Source: Chryseobacterium sp. SORGH_AS_0447 (GTDB taxonomy: Bacteria > Bacteroidota > Bacteroidia > Flavobacteriales > Weeksellaceae). Taken from it: a stretch of DNA of 64,000 nt. Shown here piece after piece: positions 46,400-55,613 of the stretch. How positions within the stretch are numbered: the stretch's first letter is position 1; each line of letters begins with the position of its first letter. The notes under the pieces are model-generated. The model saw nothing but the letters and a program-made list of their open reading frames with translations. It did not search any database and was not told the origin of the DNA. Made by a program: the position numbers and the translations under genes. Location: NCBI RefSeq assembly GCF_030818695.1, contig NZ_JAUTAR010000001.1, positions 3,590,501-3,654,500 on the forward strand. Reading direction: 5' to 3'.

Positions 46400-47698
46400 T
46401 CATGCTTTCACAGCTTTCCCATAGACCTCCAATGCTCTTTTCCGGGCAGCGGTATGTTCTACGATAGGCTCGGTTTTTAAGTCTTCCTCATCCAACCATT
46501 CTTTGATGTACTTTTGGTCCTTATCGAACTTTTTTGTCTGTTCGGAAGGATTAAACACTCTGAAATAAGGAGCTGCATCACAACCGCATCCTGCCACCCA
46601 CTGCCAGTTCCCGTTATTGGAAGACAGCTCATAATCCAGGAGCTTTTCGGCAAAATAAGCTTCTCCCCACCGCCAGTCGATCAGCAGATGCTTGGTAAGA
46701 AAACTCGCAACCACCATTCTCACACGGTTATGCATAAATCCCACTTCATTCAGCTGCCGTATTCCTGCATCCACGATAGGATAACCGGTTTTTCCTTCGC
46801 ACCACAGTTTAAACTCCTTTTCATCATTCCGCCATTTAATGTTTTCATATTTATCTTTAAAAGGCTGTTTAACCACTTTTGGAAAATGATACAGGATCTG
46901 CATGAAAAACTCCCTCCAGATCAATTCGTTCAGCCAGGTTTCATTATGTTTTAAAGCATATTGTACACATTTCCGAACGGAGATGGTCCCGAAACGCAGG
47001 GCAACACCCAAATGGGTCGTATGATCCATCCCGGGAAAATTTCTGTATTTGCCGTAATCCTCAATGATCGATTTTTTGAGGGTTGGCTTTTCATCTTGAA
47101 TATCTGTCTCTTGGAATCCTATATCTTTCAAATTAGGATATTTTGGAGCAGAATACTGTAAAAATTCAGAAAAATTGGTGCTGTAATTTTTGATCTTTTC
47201 AGATTTCAGAACTTCTTTCCATTTTTTAGAATAAGGCGTATAAACGGTATATGGTTTACCGTCTTTCTTCGCAACTTCATCTTTATGAAAAACCACCTGA
47301 TCTTTATAGGATTTCAATTGAATATTTTTCTTTTCCAGAAAATCAACGACGTCCTTATCACGTTGGATGGCTTCCGGCTCATAATCTTCATTGCAGAAAA
47401 CCGTATCAATCTCAAAATCTTTCGTCAGTTTTTTGAATGCGTCCAAAGGCTTGTCATGAAAAGTAGTCAGGCCGCTTTTGTGCTTTTTCAGTTCTTCATG
47501 AATTTCTTTCAGCGCGCGGTGGAAATAGTCTACCCTCTTATCGGATTTGTTTTCCAGCTTATCGAGAATTCCTTTATCATAAATAAATATAGGTAATACC
47601 TTCAGTCCGGATTTCAATGCTTCGGAAAGACCGCAATTGTCTTCAAGGCGAAGATCCCTGCGGAACCAGAAGATATTTATTTTTTCTTTTTCAGACAT
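46400..47698 (-). CDS. phrB: Deoxyribodipyrimidine photo-lyase (CPD photolyase)
   Basis: 432 residues. N-terminal antenna domain INIFWFRRDLRLEDNCGL. The C-terminal FAD domain has IWREFFMQILYHFP, EGKTGYPIVDAGIRQL and NNGNWQWVAGCGCDAAPYFR, all class I photolyase features. It repairs cyclobutane pyrimidine dimers with blue light and FADH-. An SRPBCC gene follows upstream on the same strand with a 5-bp gap, a pairing common in Bacteroidota. Confidence 0.95.
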   Translation of the reverse strand: MSEKEKINIFWFRRDLRLEDNCGLSEALKSGLKVLPIFIYDKGILDKLENKSDKRVDYFHRALKEIHEELKKHKSGLTTFHDKPLDAFKKLTKDFEIDTVFCNEDYEPEAIQRDKDVVDFLEKKNIQLKSYKDQVVFHKDEVAKKDGKPYTVYTPYSKKWKEVLKSEKIKNYSTNFSEFLQYSAPKYPNLKDIGFQETDIQDEKPTLKKSIIEDYGKYRNFPGMDHTTHLGVALRFGTISVRKCVQYALKHNETWLNELIWREFFMQILYHFPKVVKQPFKDKYENIKWRNDEKEFKLWCEGKTGYPIVDAGIRQLNEVGFMHNRVRMVVASFLTKHLLIDWRWGEAYFAEKLLDYELSSNNGNWQWVAGCGCDAAPYFRVFNPSEQTKKFDKDQKYIKEWLDEEDLKTEPIVEHTAARKRALEVYGKAVKA

Positions 47699-47703
47699 CC
47701 CGC

Positions 47704-48174
47704 TTATTTTTGATTAAACATTTTTTCCAGAATCTGGTAGCGGTAATCAAAAATATCTTCCACTTTTTTCTTCACCATAATGCTGTGGGCAATTTCTCCC
47801 AGAAAACCCAACGGCAGTTCGTAATCCACCGTATCTTTCATCAGTACACCGTTCTCATTCTCGATAAATTCGTGAAAATGGTGCCACAGCTTGTAAGGCC
47901 CTTTCTTCTGGAAATCCGTAAAACTCTTCCGGTCGTCGACGTGAATGATTTCAGTCTGCCATTTCATTTTAATCCCAAATAAAGGTGAGACAAAATAATC
48001 GATGATCATTCCCTCATAAATTTCATCGTTTTCAAAGGTCGTTAAGACGATAAAATTCATTTCTTTCGGAGTTATTTTTGAAAGATTATTGGCCGAAGAG
48101 AAGAATTTCCAGGCAGTTTCGATATCACAATTGAGCTGCTGTTCGCGGTGGAGTCGGTGTTTCATGTATTCCAA
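47704..48174 (-). CDS. SRPBCC-family protein next to photolyase
   Basis: 156 residues with the START/Bet v1-like pattern: CDIETAWKFFSSANNLSKIT, PLFGIKMKWQTEII and LWHHFHEFIENENG. It lies 5 bp upstream of the photolyase gene in the same direction, so it is translated with it. Family members bind lipid or hydrophobic ligands; a partner role in photolyase operons is common in Bacteroidota but not understood. Codon 4 Met (MKHRLHRE) may be the true start. Confidence 0.75.
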   Translation of the reverse strand: MEYMKHRLHREQQLNCDIETAWKFFSSANNLSKITPKEMNFIVLTTFENDEIYEGMIIDYFVSPLFGIKMKWQTEIIHVDDRKSFTDFQKKGPYKLWHHFHEFIENENGVLMKDTVDYELPLGFLGEIAHSIMVKKKVEDIFDYRYQILEKMFNQK

Positions 48175-48500
48175 ATTTTTATCGGATTGGATTATACAAA
48201 AATCAGACTAAACGTGGTAGGAACTTCTGAAAGACGAAAAATAATACCACAATGATGTTGAGCTTAAGAAGTAAAATTGGGAATGATCAGCTTTCTGTTT
48301 ATGTGATAAGGATTATTGTACACAGAGTACACAAAGTCTTTCTTGACAAGCTTGCTGTTTAAGTTGACAGAGCCGTTTCACTTCACAAAGAAAACAAAGT
48401 TCTAAATCTTCAATATTTGCTTGAGTTTGATAAGGACCTTTTAATTTAAAAAATATGCGTAATCCATAAGAACGATATGTGATTGTTCAAGCGTTTAAAT
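48175..48500. other. Intergenic region, no gene seen
   Basis: AT-rich, with a short stretch (cacagagtacacaaagtctt) like the repeat family at 19223-19610. No hairpin with a T-tract or coding frame was found. Confidence 0.4.
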
Positions 48501-49151
48501 TTAATTATAAATCCACATCAGCACAGGCTTTCTGGACTTCTGAAGCATGGGGTCGATTTGCCTCATCGCGTTGTTGGAAACGGTAGGACAGCCCCATCCT
48601 TCCGGCGAACCATTCGGAAAGACCTCCTCATCACTCATTAGATTCCAGGAATGAAAAACGATCACCCTTTTCAACGCATTGCTGTTGGTTTCTTCCAGGC
48701 CATGCATAAGGTATTTTACATGGACTCCCCAATCGCTGTAACCGCGTTCCTGAAGCTTGTATTTTCCCAATGAAGACAAATGGCTGCCGTCTTCATTACT
48801 AAATTCTGGTTGGTCTCTGGAAGCATCCCTGCTCCACGGGTTCCGGCCACAGCCATGACCTACCAGGTATCTCGCGGTAACCTTATTTTTCTTAAAATCC
48901 CATGCGAATAACCTTTTCACGCCCGAATGCAGGCTCATGTCGATCAGAATACATAAATCCGTATTAAGATTTTTCTTTTTGGCGAACTGCAGTGCTTCTT
49001 CCGCTTTATTCCTGGTTTTTACAGAATCCGGTACAGGCTTTTTTTCATCATTTACTGGTGAGCTAAACAAATTTCCGGAATCTCTTTTGCGGGATTCCGG
49101 CGTGCAGGATAATACAAAGAAAACCGTAAGAATGAAGCTTAAAATTTTCAC
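48501..49151 (-). CDS. Lipoprotein L,D-transpeptidase catalytic-domain protein
   Basis: 216 residues with a lipobox at VFFVLSCTPE. The catalytic region is that of the YkuD-like/PF13645 family: YLVGHGCGRNPWS, then SLGKYKLQERGYSDWGVHVK, IVFHSWNL and GSPEGWGCPTVSNNAM with the nucleophile Cys. This group forms or trims 3-3 peptidoglycan cross-links. A DUF2459 membrane-anchored gene lies 5 bp upstream in the same direction, so the pair may act together in the envelope. Confidence 0.82.
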   Translation of the reverse strand: MKILSFILTVFFVLSCTPESRKRDSGNLFSSPVNDEKKPVPDSVKTRNKAEEALQFAKKKNLNTDLCILIDMSLHSGVKRLFAWDFKKNKVTARYLVGHGCGRNPWSRDASRDQPEFSNEDGSHLSSLGKYKLQERGYSDWGVHVKYLMHGLEETNSNALKRVIVFHSWNLMSDEEVFPNGSPEGWGCPTVSNNAMRQIDPMLQKSRKPVLMWIYN

Positions 49152-49156
49152 ACCAA

Positions 49157-49840
49157 TTATTTATAATGCAAGAAAATCCCATAATCCGAAGGCGTCCACC
49201 ATGCTGCTTTCTGTCCGGCGGCTTTTAAGGCATTGTTTGCCCAGGTGTTGCAGGTATCCAGAAAGCTGTATTTTCCTTTGGCATCATAAAAAGCATCCGT
49301 GTTTCCGTACACGGCATTGGTAGGAACCAGCACATAGTTCCCGCCGGCATCTTTGTCAAACTTTTCATCGACAAACTTTACCAGGTCTTTATATTGGTTT
49401 TTGCTGATCATGATCATTTTGCAATCCTCCCCTTCCTTCATTGTTTTGTAATAGGTACAGTGCATCGCCGATTCACTCAGCCAGAAGGCTGCTTTAAAGG
49501 CAGTTGAGAACTTCAGGTCAGCCCAGGTCGGCGTATCCAGGTAAAACCCTTTGTCACCCCAGCCGATCCCGACATACTGATAATCGGTTGCTTTTGATTT
49601 GGTATTGCTGAACGGGATCTTTGCGCTCCAGTCGTGCAGATCGTTTTTCACAGGCATTACAATATCGGTATGAACACCGTTGGTATAGATGTAAATCGGG
49701 ATTTCTTTTTTCTGGCCGTCATCTTTGGCAGAAACTTCGATAAAAGGCAGGAAATATCCGGCAGCAATATAGACAATAACAATTCCGATAAGTATTCCTA
49801 ATGTTTTGAGAATAATCAGTAACATTCTTTTCACATTCAT
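49157..49840 (-). CDS. TIGR02117/DUF2459 family membrane-anchored protein
   Basis: 227 residues with an N-terminal membrane anchor (TLGILIGIVIVYIAAGYFLP). The DUF2459 motifs follow: YIYTNGVHTDIVMPVKN, YVGIGWGDKGFYLDTPTWAD, HCTYYKTMKEG and FLDTCNTWANNALKAAG. The Cys and His pattern resembles NlpC/P60-like folds (Cys195ish with two upstream His). The family was called urease-associated in old annotation; no urease is present here. It shares an operon with the L,D-transpeptidase. Confidence 0.82.
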   Translation of the reverse strand: MNVKRMLLIILKTLGILIGIVIVYIAAGYFLPFIEVSAKDDGQKKEIPIYIYTNGVHTDIVMPVKNDLHDWSAKIPFSNTKSKATDYQYVGIGWGDKGFYLDTPTWADLKFSTAFKAAFWLSESAMHCTYYKTMKEGEDCKMIMISKNQYKDLVKFVDEKFDKDAGGNYVLVPTNAVYGNTDAFYDAKGKYSFLDTCNTWANNALKAAGQKAAWWTPSDYGIFLHYK

Positions 49841-49885
49841 GTTTAGTGATTTAATAAAATTTAATATATAATTTTCGCAAAAGTA

Positions 49886-49916
49886 TTGGTTTCAATTGAA
49901 ATTTTTGCTAAATTTA
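49886..49916 (+). promoter_or_regulatory. Promoter of the small basic peptide
   Basis: TTGG, a 19-bp spacer, then TAAATTTA, matching the flavobacterial pattern except for the last base. It points at the 26-codon gene 20 bp downstream. Confidence 0.6.
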
Positions 49917-49936
49917 AGTACAAATACATCACAAAT

Positions 49937-50017
49937 ATGCAGAAAAACGCTAAATCAAACAAGAGATTTAAAATCAGGGTAAAAGTAGCTCCAAAAAGAG
50001 TTCAAAAAAAGCGTTGA
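49937..50017 (+). CDS. Very basic 26-aa peptide
   Basis: ATG 49937 to TGA 50015-50017. The product begins MQKNAKSNKRFKIRVKVAPK and ends RVQKKR; 13 of 26 residues are Lys or Arg and no acidic residue is present. It has a well-placed flavobacterial promoter, and codon usage is ordinary. It resembles small ribosomal or ribosome-associated proteins (the bTHX or bL38 kind) in composition, but I cannot match it. It may well be missed by automated annotation. Confidence 0.5.
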   Translation: MQKNAKSNKRFKIRVKVAPKRVQKKR

Positions 50018-50177
50018 TTTTCGGTGATCCTATTCTCCCGGAAGTTAATTTTCTTTTTTAGCCATCCCTTTAAAATCTTCACCTTCTTAAAATTATTTTT
50101 TTAAGAATAGCCGTTTCACCGCCTTTGCCCGGAACTTCAATCTTTCCGGATAAGGCCGTATCCGCAAAAAACTGCAT

Positions 50178-51122
50178 TTATTTTTTATCCGAAGATTGTT
50201 CCAAGAATTCAATATTCCGTTTCAGACCTGCGAATTTTGTCCTTTTAACAGGAGATTTCCTGAAAATTTCCGAAAAAAGATCCTGGGTAAGCTCCCGCCA
50301 CTCTCCTTTTTTAAAATTCTTTAATGTTTCGTTCGGCTTGAATTTGCTCTGCTGGTGCGGTGCCGAAAAACGGTTCCACGGACAGACATCCTGGCAAACA
50401 TCGCAACCGAACATCCAGTCATCCATCTTATCTTTAAAATAATCCGGAATCGCATCCTTCAATTCAATCGTTGCGTAGGATATGCACTTGCTTCCATCGA
50501 CCAGCTTTTCGGAAACGATGGCCCCGGTAGGACAGGCATCGATGCATTTCCTGCAGGTTCCGCAATGGTCCGTTGTCGGATGATCCGGAATCAGTTCCAG
50601 GTCACAGATAATCTCTGCCAGAAAATAAAATGATCCGCTTTGCCGGGTAATCAGGTTTGCATTTTTTCCTACCCAGCCGATGCCCGACTTTCTTGCCCAG
50701 CTCCTTTCAAGCACCGGTGCAGAATCTACAAATACCCGGAATCCGAACTCCCCTATTTCCTGCTGAAGCTCCGCCACCATATCCCGCAGAATGTCTTTGA
50801 TGACTTCATGATAATCTTCCGCATAGGCATATTTAGAGATCTTAAAATTTTCGAGCGTTGAAATTTTTTCTTCTGGGAAGTAATTGTAGGAAAGAGAAAT
50901 TACAGACTTTGACCCTTCTACCAGCAATCTCGGATCCAGTCTTTTGTCGAAATAATTCTCCATATACTTCATCTCGCCATGAAAATTGTTCTTCAGCCAG
51001 GTCTCCAGCGGGCGGGCATCTTCCTCAAGAAATTCCGCTTTGGAAATGCCACAGCTCTGAAACCCAAAACTTTTGGCCTTGGCTTTAATCAGCTGTGAAT
51101 ATCTTTCTGCGGTTGAACTCAT
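50178..51122 (-). CDS. queG: Epoxyqueuosine reductase
   Basis: 314 residues. N-terminal cobalamin-binding domain (KSFGFQSCGISKAEFLEED), then SARKSGIGWVGKNANLI-like family motifs (WARKSGIGWVGKNANLITRQ). Two 4Fe-4S clusters: TDHCGTCRKCIDACPTGAI and FGCDVCQDVCPWNRF. QueG reduces epoxyqueuosine to queuosine in tRNA. A short minus-strand frame follows its stop directly (50079-50177), but I do not call it. The gene is divergent from an outer-membrane protein gene. Confidence 0.96.
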   Translation of the reverse strand: MSSTAERYSQLIKAKAKSFGFQSCGISKAEFLEEDARPLETWLKNNFHGEMKYMENYFDKRLDPRLLVEGSKSVISLSYNYFPEEKISTLENFKISKYAYAEDYHEVIKDILRDMVAELQQEIGEFGFRVFVDSAPVLERSWARKSGIGWVGKNANLITRQSGSFYFLAEIICDLELIPDHPTTDHCGTCRKCIDACPTGAIVSEKLVDGSKCISYATIELKDAIPDYFKDKMDDWMFGCDVCQDVCPWNRFSAPHQQSKFKPNETLKNFKKGEWRELTQDLFSEIFRKSPVKRTKFAGLKRNIEFLEQSSDKK

Positions 51123-51208
51123 CTTTTACATTGCAAAACTAAGATTATTTTATAAATTTGCCGCGTTTGAAAAATTCAGACCTCATTATATCAGGAAAAA
51201 AATAAACC

Positions 51209-52426
51209 ATGAAAAAAATCTGTCTGATTACTGGACTCATTTCTGCTTGTTGCTTCAGCGCACAAATTAAATTTGAAAAAGGCTACTTCGTCAATAATTC
51301 AGGACAAAAAAGTGAAGTTTTAATTAAAAATTTGGACTGGAAAAACAATCCCACGGAATTTGAATTCAAAACAGATGAATCTTCAGAAGTAAAGAAAGAA
51401 AATATTAAGAATATTCAGGAGTTCGGAATCAACAATGAACGGAAGTATGTAAGAAAAACGGTTATGGTGGATCAATCTGTCGAAATCCTGGATAAAATTT
51501 CAGACAAAAAAGAACCGCAGCTAAAAGAAGAAACTGTTTTCCTGAAATATATGGTTGAAGGAAAGGCGAATTTGTTTTATTACGAGAACAGAGACATCAG
51601 AAAGTTTTTTTTCAATATTGACAATTCTAATATTACGCCTCTTATCTATAAATCTTATTATCTAACTAACACGCAAATTTCTTATAATGAGGATTATAAA
51701 AAACAACTTAGTGAAAGCCTGAATTGCCTGAATAAAAACAGCGTTGAAAAGATACAATACCAAGCTAATGATTTATCAAAAGCTTTTATGAGTTATAATT
51801 CCTGTTCTGCTGCTAGTACCGCTGTCAACTACAATCAGGTGAACGAAAAGAGAGATCTTTTCAATTTGAACATCAGACCGGGACTTAATTTTTCATCTTT
51901 TGAAACCGTTCTGTCTTCATATTATAATGTGGATGATGAGGTTACGAAGTTCAATAGAGAAGCTGCGTTCAGAATCGGGTTGGAGGCCGAATTTCTGTTA
52001 CCTTTTAATAAAAATAAATGGGCCATCTTTGCAGAACCTACTTTTCAGTATTATAAAACAGAAAAAGAGTCCGTAGCCTATGCGGGACAGTTTTTTGAAA
52101 CCAAATCGTCACGAACGGTTGATTACAAATCCATTGAAATTCCTTTTGGGGTGAGGCACTATTTTTTTATCAATGACCGATCAAAAGTTTTTGTCAATAT
52201 TGCCTATGTTTTCGATGTAAAAATGAAATCAGAGATAAAGTATGACTTTCAGATTCTGGAAATCAGTTCAGGAAATAATGTAGCATTTGGCGCCGGCTAT
52301 AAATATAATGACCGGTTTTCAGCTGAGTTCCGTGTCAGTACTAATAGAAATCTTTTAAAAAACTACAATAACTTTACCTCAAATTATCAGACGATGTCTC
52401 TTATATTCGGATATACTTTGTTTTAA
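51209..52426 (+). CDS. Exported outer-membrane beta-barrel protein
   Basis: 405 residues. Signal peptide MKKICLITGLISACCFSAQ. The first 170 residues are soluble (VKKENIKNIQEFGINNERKY). The second half has alternating hydrophobic strands ending in Phe (LIFGYTLF), typical of an outer-membrane barrel recognised by the BAM machine: FNLNIRPGLNFSSFETVLSS and WAIFAEPTFQYYKTEKE. Similar Chryseobacterium proteins are of unknown function. It stands alone. Confidence 0.75.
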   Translation: MKKICLITGLISACCFSAQIKFEKGYFVNNSGQKSEVLIKNLDWKNNPTEFEFKTDESSEVKKENIKNIQEFGINNERKYVRKTVMVDQSVEILDKISDKKEPQLKEETVFLKYMVEGKANLFYYENRDIRKFFFNIDNSNITPLIYKSYYLTNTQISYNEDYKKQLSESLNCLNKNSVEKIQYQANDLSKAFMSYNSCSAASTAVNYNQVNEKRDLFNLNIRPGLNFSSFETVLSSYYNVDDEVTKFNREAAFRIGLEAEFLLPFNKNKWAIFAEPTFQYYKTEKESVAYAGQFFETKSSRTVDYKSIEIPFGVRHYFFINDRSKVFVNIAYVFDVKMKSEIKYDFQILEISSGNNVAFGAGYKYNDRFSAEFRVSTNRNLLKNYNNFTSNYQTMSLIFGYTLF

Positions 52427-52514
52427 GCATAAAAAAACCTTAGAGCAACAATTAATAATCCGTAAAATTTTACGTAATTTCGTTTAATATTTGAACCATA
52501 AAAAACAAAGCAAT

Positions 52515-52814
52515 ATGTCTTTATCAGAAGTTTTAAAATCAGGAAATTATCAGCTCATCGACGTTCGTGAACCTATGGAACTGGAAATGGACGGGGCTAT
52601 CGAAGGTGCTACCAATATCCCGCTGGGTGAAGTGGAAGACAGACAGGAAGAGATCCTTTCGATCGAAAAACCGGTAGTGATCTTCTGCAGAAGCGGAAAC
52701 AGAAGCGGAAAAGCATTGGAATATCTAAATACGCAAGGGCTGAAAGACGGCTATAACGGCGGAGGCTGGGCTGAATTGAAAGCTACTATCGAAGCAAATC
52801 AGGGAACTTTTTAA
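52515..52814 (+). CDS. Rhodanese-like domain protein
   Basis: 99 residues from ATG 52515 (MSLSEVLKSG). A single rhodanese domain: YQLIDVREPMELEMDGAIEG, then VVIFCRSGNRSGKALEYLN with the active-site Cys in FCRSGNRS. It may carry persulfide sulfur. A short hairpin (52803-52830, ggaactt/aagttcc with T-run) overlaps the stop codon and acts as terminator. Confidence 0.88.
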   Translation: MSLSEVLKSGNYQLIDVREPMELEMDGAIEGATNIPLGEVEDRQEEILSIEKPVVIFCRSGNRSGKALEYLNTQGLKDGYNGGGWAELKATIEANQGTF

Positions 52815-52845
52815 AAGTTCCTTTTTTATTTTAAAATAGGATGCG

Positions 52846-53462
52846 ATGAACTTGCGGGAAAGGTTTACAAAAGGCTGCCTTCAGTTTGCAGATGATCATC
52901 GGCTCATTGAAGATTTATGGGCTGAATTAGAAAAAAAATATACTGAGAAAGGCAGGCATTACCACAATTTAGCACATCTTGAAAATATGTTTGCCGAACT
53001 GGATACGGTTAAGGATAAAATTGCAGATTTTTCAACGGTAAGTTTCTCTGTTTTTACCACGATGCTGTTTATGACGCTACTTCGAAAAAGAACGAGGAAA
53101 AGAGTGCGGAAATGGCCGTTTTGAGTCTTGATAAGCTCGTTCTGAGCCCAAATGTCCTACAAAAAGTTTCAGACCAGATTCTGGCTACCAAAGCGCATCA
53201 TGAATCCGGTGACCGGGATACGGATTACCTTCTGGATGCTGATCTTTCGGTTCTGGGGAAAAGCTTTGAGACATACATGGAGTACACCAAAAAGATCAGA
53301 AAAGAGTATTACATTTATCCGGACTTTATGTATAAACCGGGCAGAAAAAAGGTTTTGCAGCATTTTCTGGAGCTAAAAAGCATTTTTAAGACCAATGAAT
53401 TCAGGGATAGGTATGAAAGTACGGCAAGGGAAAATATTAGAGGGGAGATTGAAAGTCTGTAA
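52846..53462 (+). pseudogene. HD-domain phosphohydrolase gene with one-base frameshift
   Basis: Two overlapping frames: 52846-53124 begins MNLRERFTKGCLQFADDHRL and goes off frame, and 53112-53462 begins MAVLSLDKLVLSPNVLQKVS. If one T is added to the T-run at 53051-53055, the frame reads SVFYHDAVYDATSKKNEEKS and the two parts join into one protein of about 205 residues. HYHNLAHLENM and the restored YHDAVYD are the HD motif pieces of a predicted metal-dependent phosphohydrolase. The shift falls just before the HD pair, so the truncated product would be inactive unless the frameshift is a sequence error. Confidence 0.8.
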
Positions 53463-53759
53463 CGGTTAAGTAAGGTCAATTGTGAATTCTGCTGCGCAGG
53501 TGAATGGTGAATTTACTGCCTGGAAAATTGACAAGCGAAGCGGATTGACTATTGACTATTGACTATTGACTATTCACTTTCCAAAAAACCACCCCGTCAA
53601 AAATTCTTTGAATTTTCGACACCCCTCCGGATCAGAGGGGAATTGCGGTTAAAGTTTTGACCATTTCTGTTTTTATTTGAAAGATATGGCAATATGGAGC
53701 GGAAAAATTCTCATCAAACAATTCACCATTGACAAGCGAAGCGGATTAACCATTCACTT
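53463..53759. repeat. Intergenic repeats: heptamer tandem and dispersed hairpin repeat copy B
   Basis: A gactatt heptamer is repeated four times at 53547-53574. Then comes the reverse-complement copy (53586-53641) of the repeat at 40775-40835. A second acaagcgaagcggatt stretch occurs at 53533 and 53732. No gene. Confidence 0.75.
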
Positions 53760-54529
53760 TTACAAGATGCTGTTGATAAATTCGGCTGCTTTTTCCAATA
53801 CGATTTCCGGAACTTCCTTATGCGGCGTATGGCCTGCACCCGGAATAATAAACTTTTCAGCTGTTCCGCTTACCTGGGAAACGGTTTTTTCCAGCTGATC
53901 CAAAGTTCCGTATTCGTCGTTTTCGCCCTGAATGAAAAGTAACGGAGCCATAATATTTTTCAATATAGGTTCTATATTCCAGGCTTTGAATCGATCGCTG
54001 AGCCAGATTTCCGTCCAGGCTTTGACCATCATTCCCGTTTTATCACCATGATATTTGGCCAGGCGTTCGGGAAGATTGGTCGTTTTATACGCTTCCCAAG
54101 CATCTTTTACGCCTTGCACTGTGATGTCTTCCACAAAAATATGTCCGGCCTCACAAATGACGGCACTTATTTTTTCAGGATATTTTGAAGCGGCAATCAG
54201 GGCAATGGTTCCGCCGTCGCTATGACCGAAAAGGATTGTATGATCTATTTTCAATTCGTTCAATAGGTCATTTAGTATATCGGCTTCAGTTTCCATATAG
54301 TTGTTTTCCCTTTCATGGGTAAACATCGGAAAAGATTTGCCATATCCCAGACGGTCGTAGACCAGCACATTGCATTGAACCGATTTTCCTAATTGGGACG
54401 GGAAATTCCTCCAAAGCTGCGTGCAGCCTAAAGAATCATGCAAAAAAACAAGGGTTGGCCTGGTTTTAAAGACCTGATTATATTCAATATACAGCTTTTG
54501 CCCTTTACCTCAACAACGCTTCCTTCCAT
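53760..54529 (-). pseudogene. Alpha/beta hydrolase gene with one-base frameshift near the start
   Basis: The in-frame part 53760-54443 holds an alpha/beta hydrolase: LVYDRLGYGKSF, LFGHSDGGTIALIAASKYPE (nucleophile Ser) and a catalytic His in IPGAGHTPHKEVPE. Upstream, the true N-terminus MEGSVVEVKGK starts at ATG 54527-54529, but the frame changes at the T-run 54496-54499. Adding one base restores LYIEYNQVFKTRPTLVFLHD and the oxyanion region. Without it, translation would have to begin at 54443, losing the first strands. The second such lesion lies 1.4 kb away. Confidence 0.75.
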
Positions 54530-54545
54530 TCTGTTTTATATCCGG

Positions 54546-55535
54546 CTACAAACTCGGATTCCCTGCCTGGTTAAATTCTGCAAGCAAATTTCTGAAAACC
54601 GTTTCTACCGGCAAAACTTCATCAATTAAAGCCGAAACCTGTCCGATTTCCAATTCACCTTCTTCCATGTCGCCCTCAAACATCCCTTTCTTTGCCCTCG
54701 CACGGCCTAAGGAAGCAATAAGAGACTCCTTGTTTCTTCCGGTATTGTATATTTCTTCGAGCTCGTTGAAGAATTTATTTTTAACCATTCTCACAGGCGC
54801 CAGTTCTTTCAACGTCAAATGGGTATCGCCCTCCTGCAGCTCGGTGATTTTCTGCTTCCAGTTTTGGTGGGCGCTGGCTTCTACGGTAGCTGCGAAGCGT
54901 GAGCCGATCTGAACGCCGTCCGCGCCTAAGATCATGGCAGCTTTCATCTGAGAGCCTAAAGCGATTCCACCTGCGGCAATCAAAGGTTTGGAAATATGCT
55001 TTTTCACATTCGGGATCAGGCAGAAAGTGGTGGTTTCATCCCTTCCGTTGTGGCCTCCGGCTTCAAAACCTTCCGCTACGATCGCATCCACGCCTGCTTC
55101 TTCACATTTCACGGCAAATTTGGTAGAAGATACAACGTGAGCTACTTTTATTCCTTCCTTTTGAAGGGTTTCTGTATAGGCTTTAGGGCTTCCGGCAGAG
55201 GTGAAAACTATTTTTACACCTTCCTCCAGAATAATGTTGATGATCTCTTCTAAATTTGGATAAAGCAAAGCGACATTTACACCAAAAGGTTTATCAGTAG
55301 CTTTCTTGCATTTCTGAATATTTTCCCGCAAAATATCGGGATACATACTCGCAGAACCAATTAATCCCAATCCTCCGCAATTGGAAACCGCTGAGGCCAG
55401 CCTCCATCCGGAGTGCCAGATCATTCCGGCCTGGATGATGGGGTACTGAATGCCAAATAGTTGGGTAATTCTATTCTGTTGTGACTGCATATCGTGAAGT
55501 TTCTTTGCTGAATTAAAATCTATAAAACTGCTCAT
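54546..55535 (-). CDS. NAD(P)H-dependent flavin oxidoreductase, nitronate-monooxygenase family
   Basis: 329 residues. TIM-barrel FMN enzyme of the NPD/FabK-like family: YPIIQAGMIWHSGWRLASAV, AIVAEGFEAGGHNGRDETTT, LIAAGGIALGSQMKAAMIL and GADGVQIGSRFAATVE. These bind FMN and oxidise nitronates or reduce enoyl/quinone substrates. The adjacent upstream alpha/beta hydrolase gene on the same strand may share the operon. The start at 55535 gives a plausible N-terminus; ATG at 55490 (MQSQQNR) is possible. Confidence 0.88.
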   Translation of the reverse strand: MSSFIDFNSAKKLHDMQSQQNRITQLFGIQYPIIQAGMIWHSGWRLASAVSNCGGLGLIGSASMYPDILRENIQKCKKATDKPFGVNVALLYPNLEEIINIILEEGVKIVFTSAGSPKAYTETLQKEGIKVAHVVSSTKFAVKCEEAGVDAIVAEGFEAGGHNGRDETTTFCLIPNVKKHISKPLIAAGGIALGSQMKAAMILGADGVQIGSRFAATVEASAHQNWKQKITELQEGDTHLTLKELAPVRMVKNKFFNELEEIYNTGRNKESLIASLGRARAKKGMFEGDMEEGELEIGQVSALIDEVLPVETVFRNLLAEFNQAGNPSL

Positions 55536-55583
55536 CTTGTAAAAATAATAAAAACCCCGGTTACCAGACTGTTTTGCATAAAA

Positions 55584-55611
55584 AAACCTTCAGAATTTCT
55601 GAAGGTTTTCG
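55584..55611 (-). terminator. Terminator of the SurA-like gene
   Basis: The stem aaaaccttcagaa/tctgaaggtttt with a short loop, followed on the minus strand by a U-run from the A-run at 55578-55586. Confidence 0.75.
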
Positions 55612-55613
55612 TT

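Noticed and set aside
50079..50177. 32-codon frame right after the queG stop (TAAATG)
   Set aside because: No motif or relative recalled; TAAATG may be chance. The frame reads MQFFADTALSGKIEVPGKGG and so could be a small protein or gene tail, but support is too weak to annotate.
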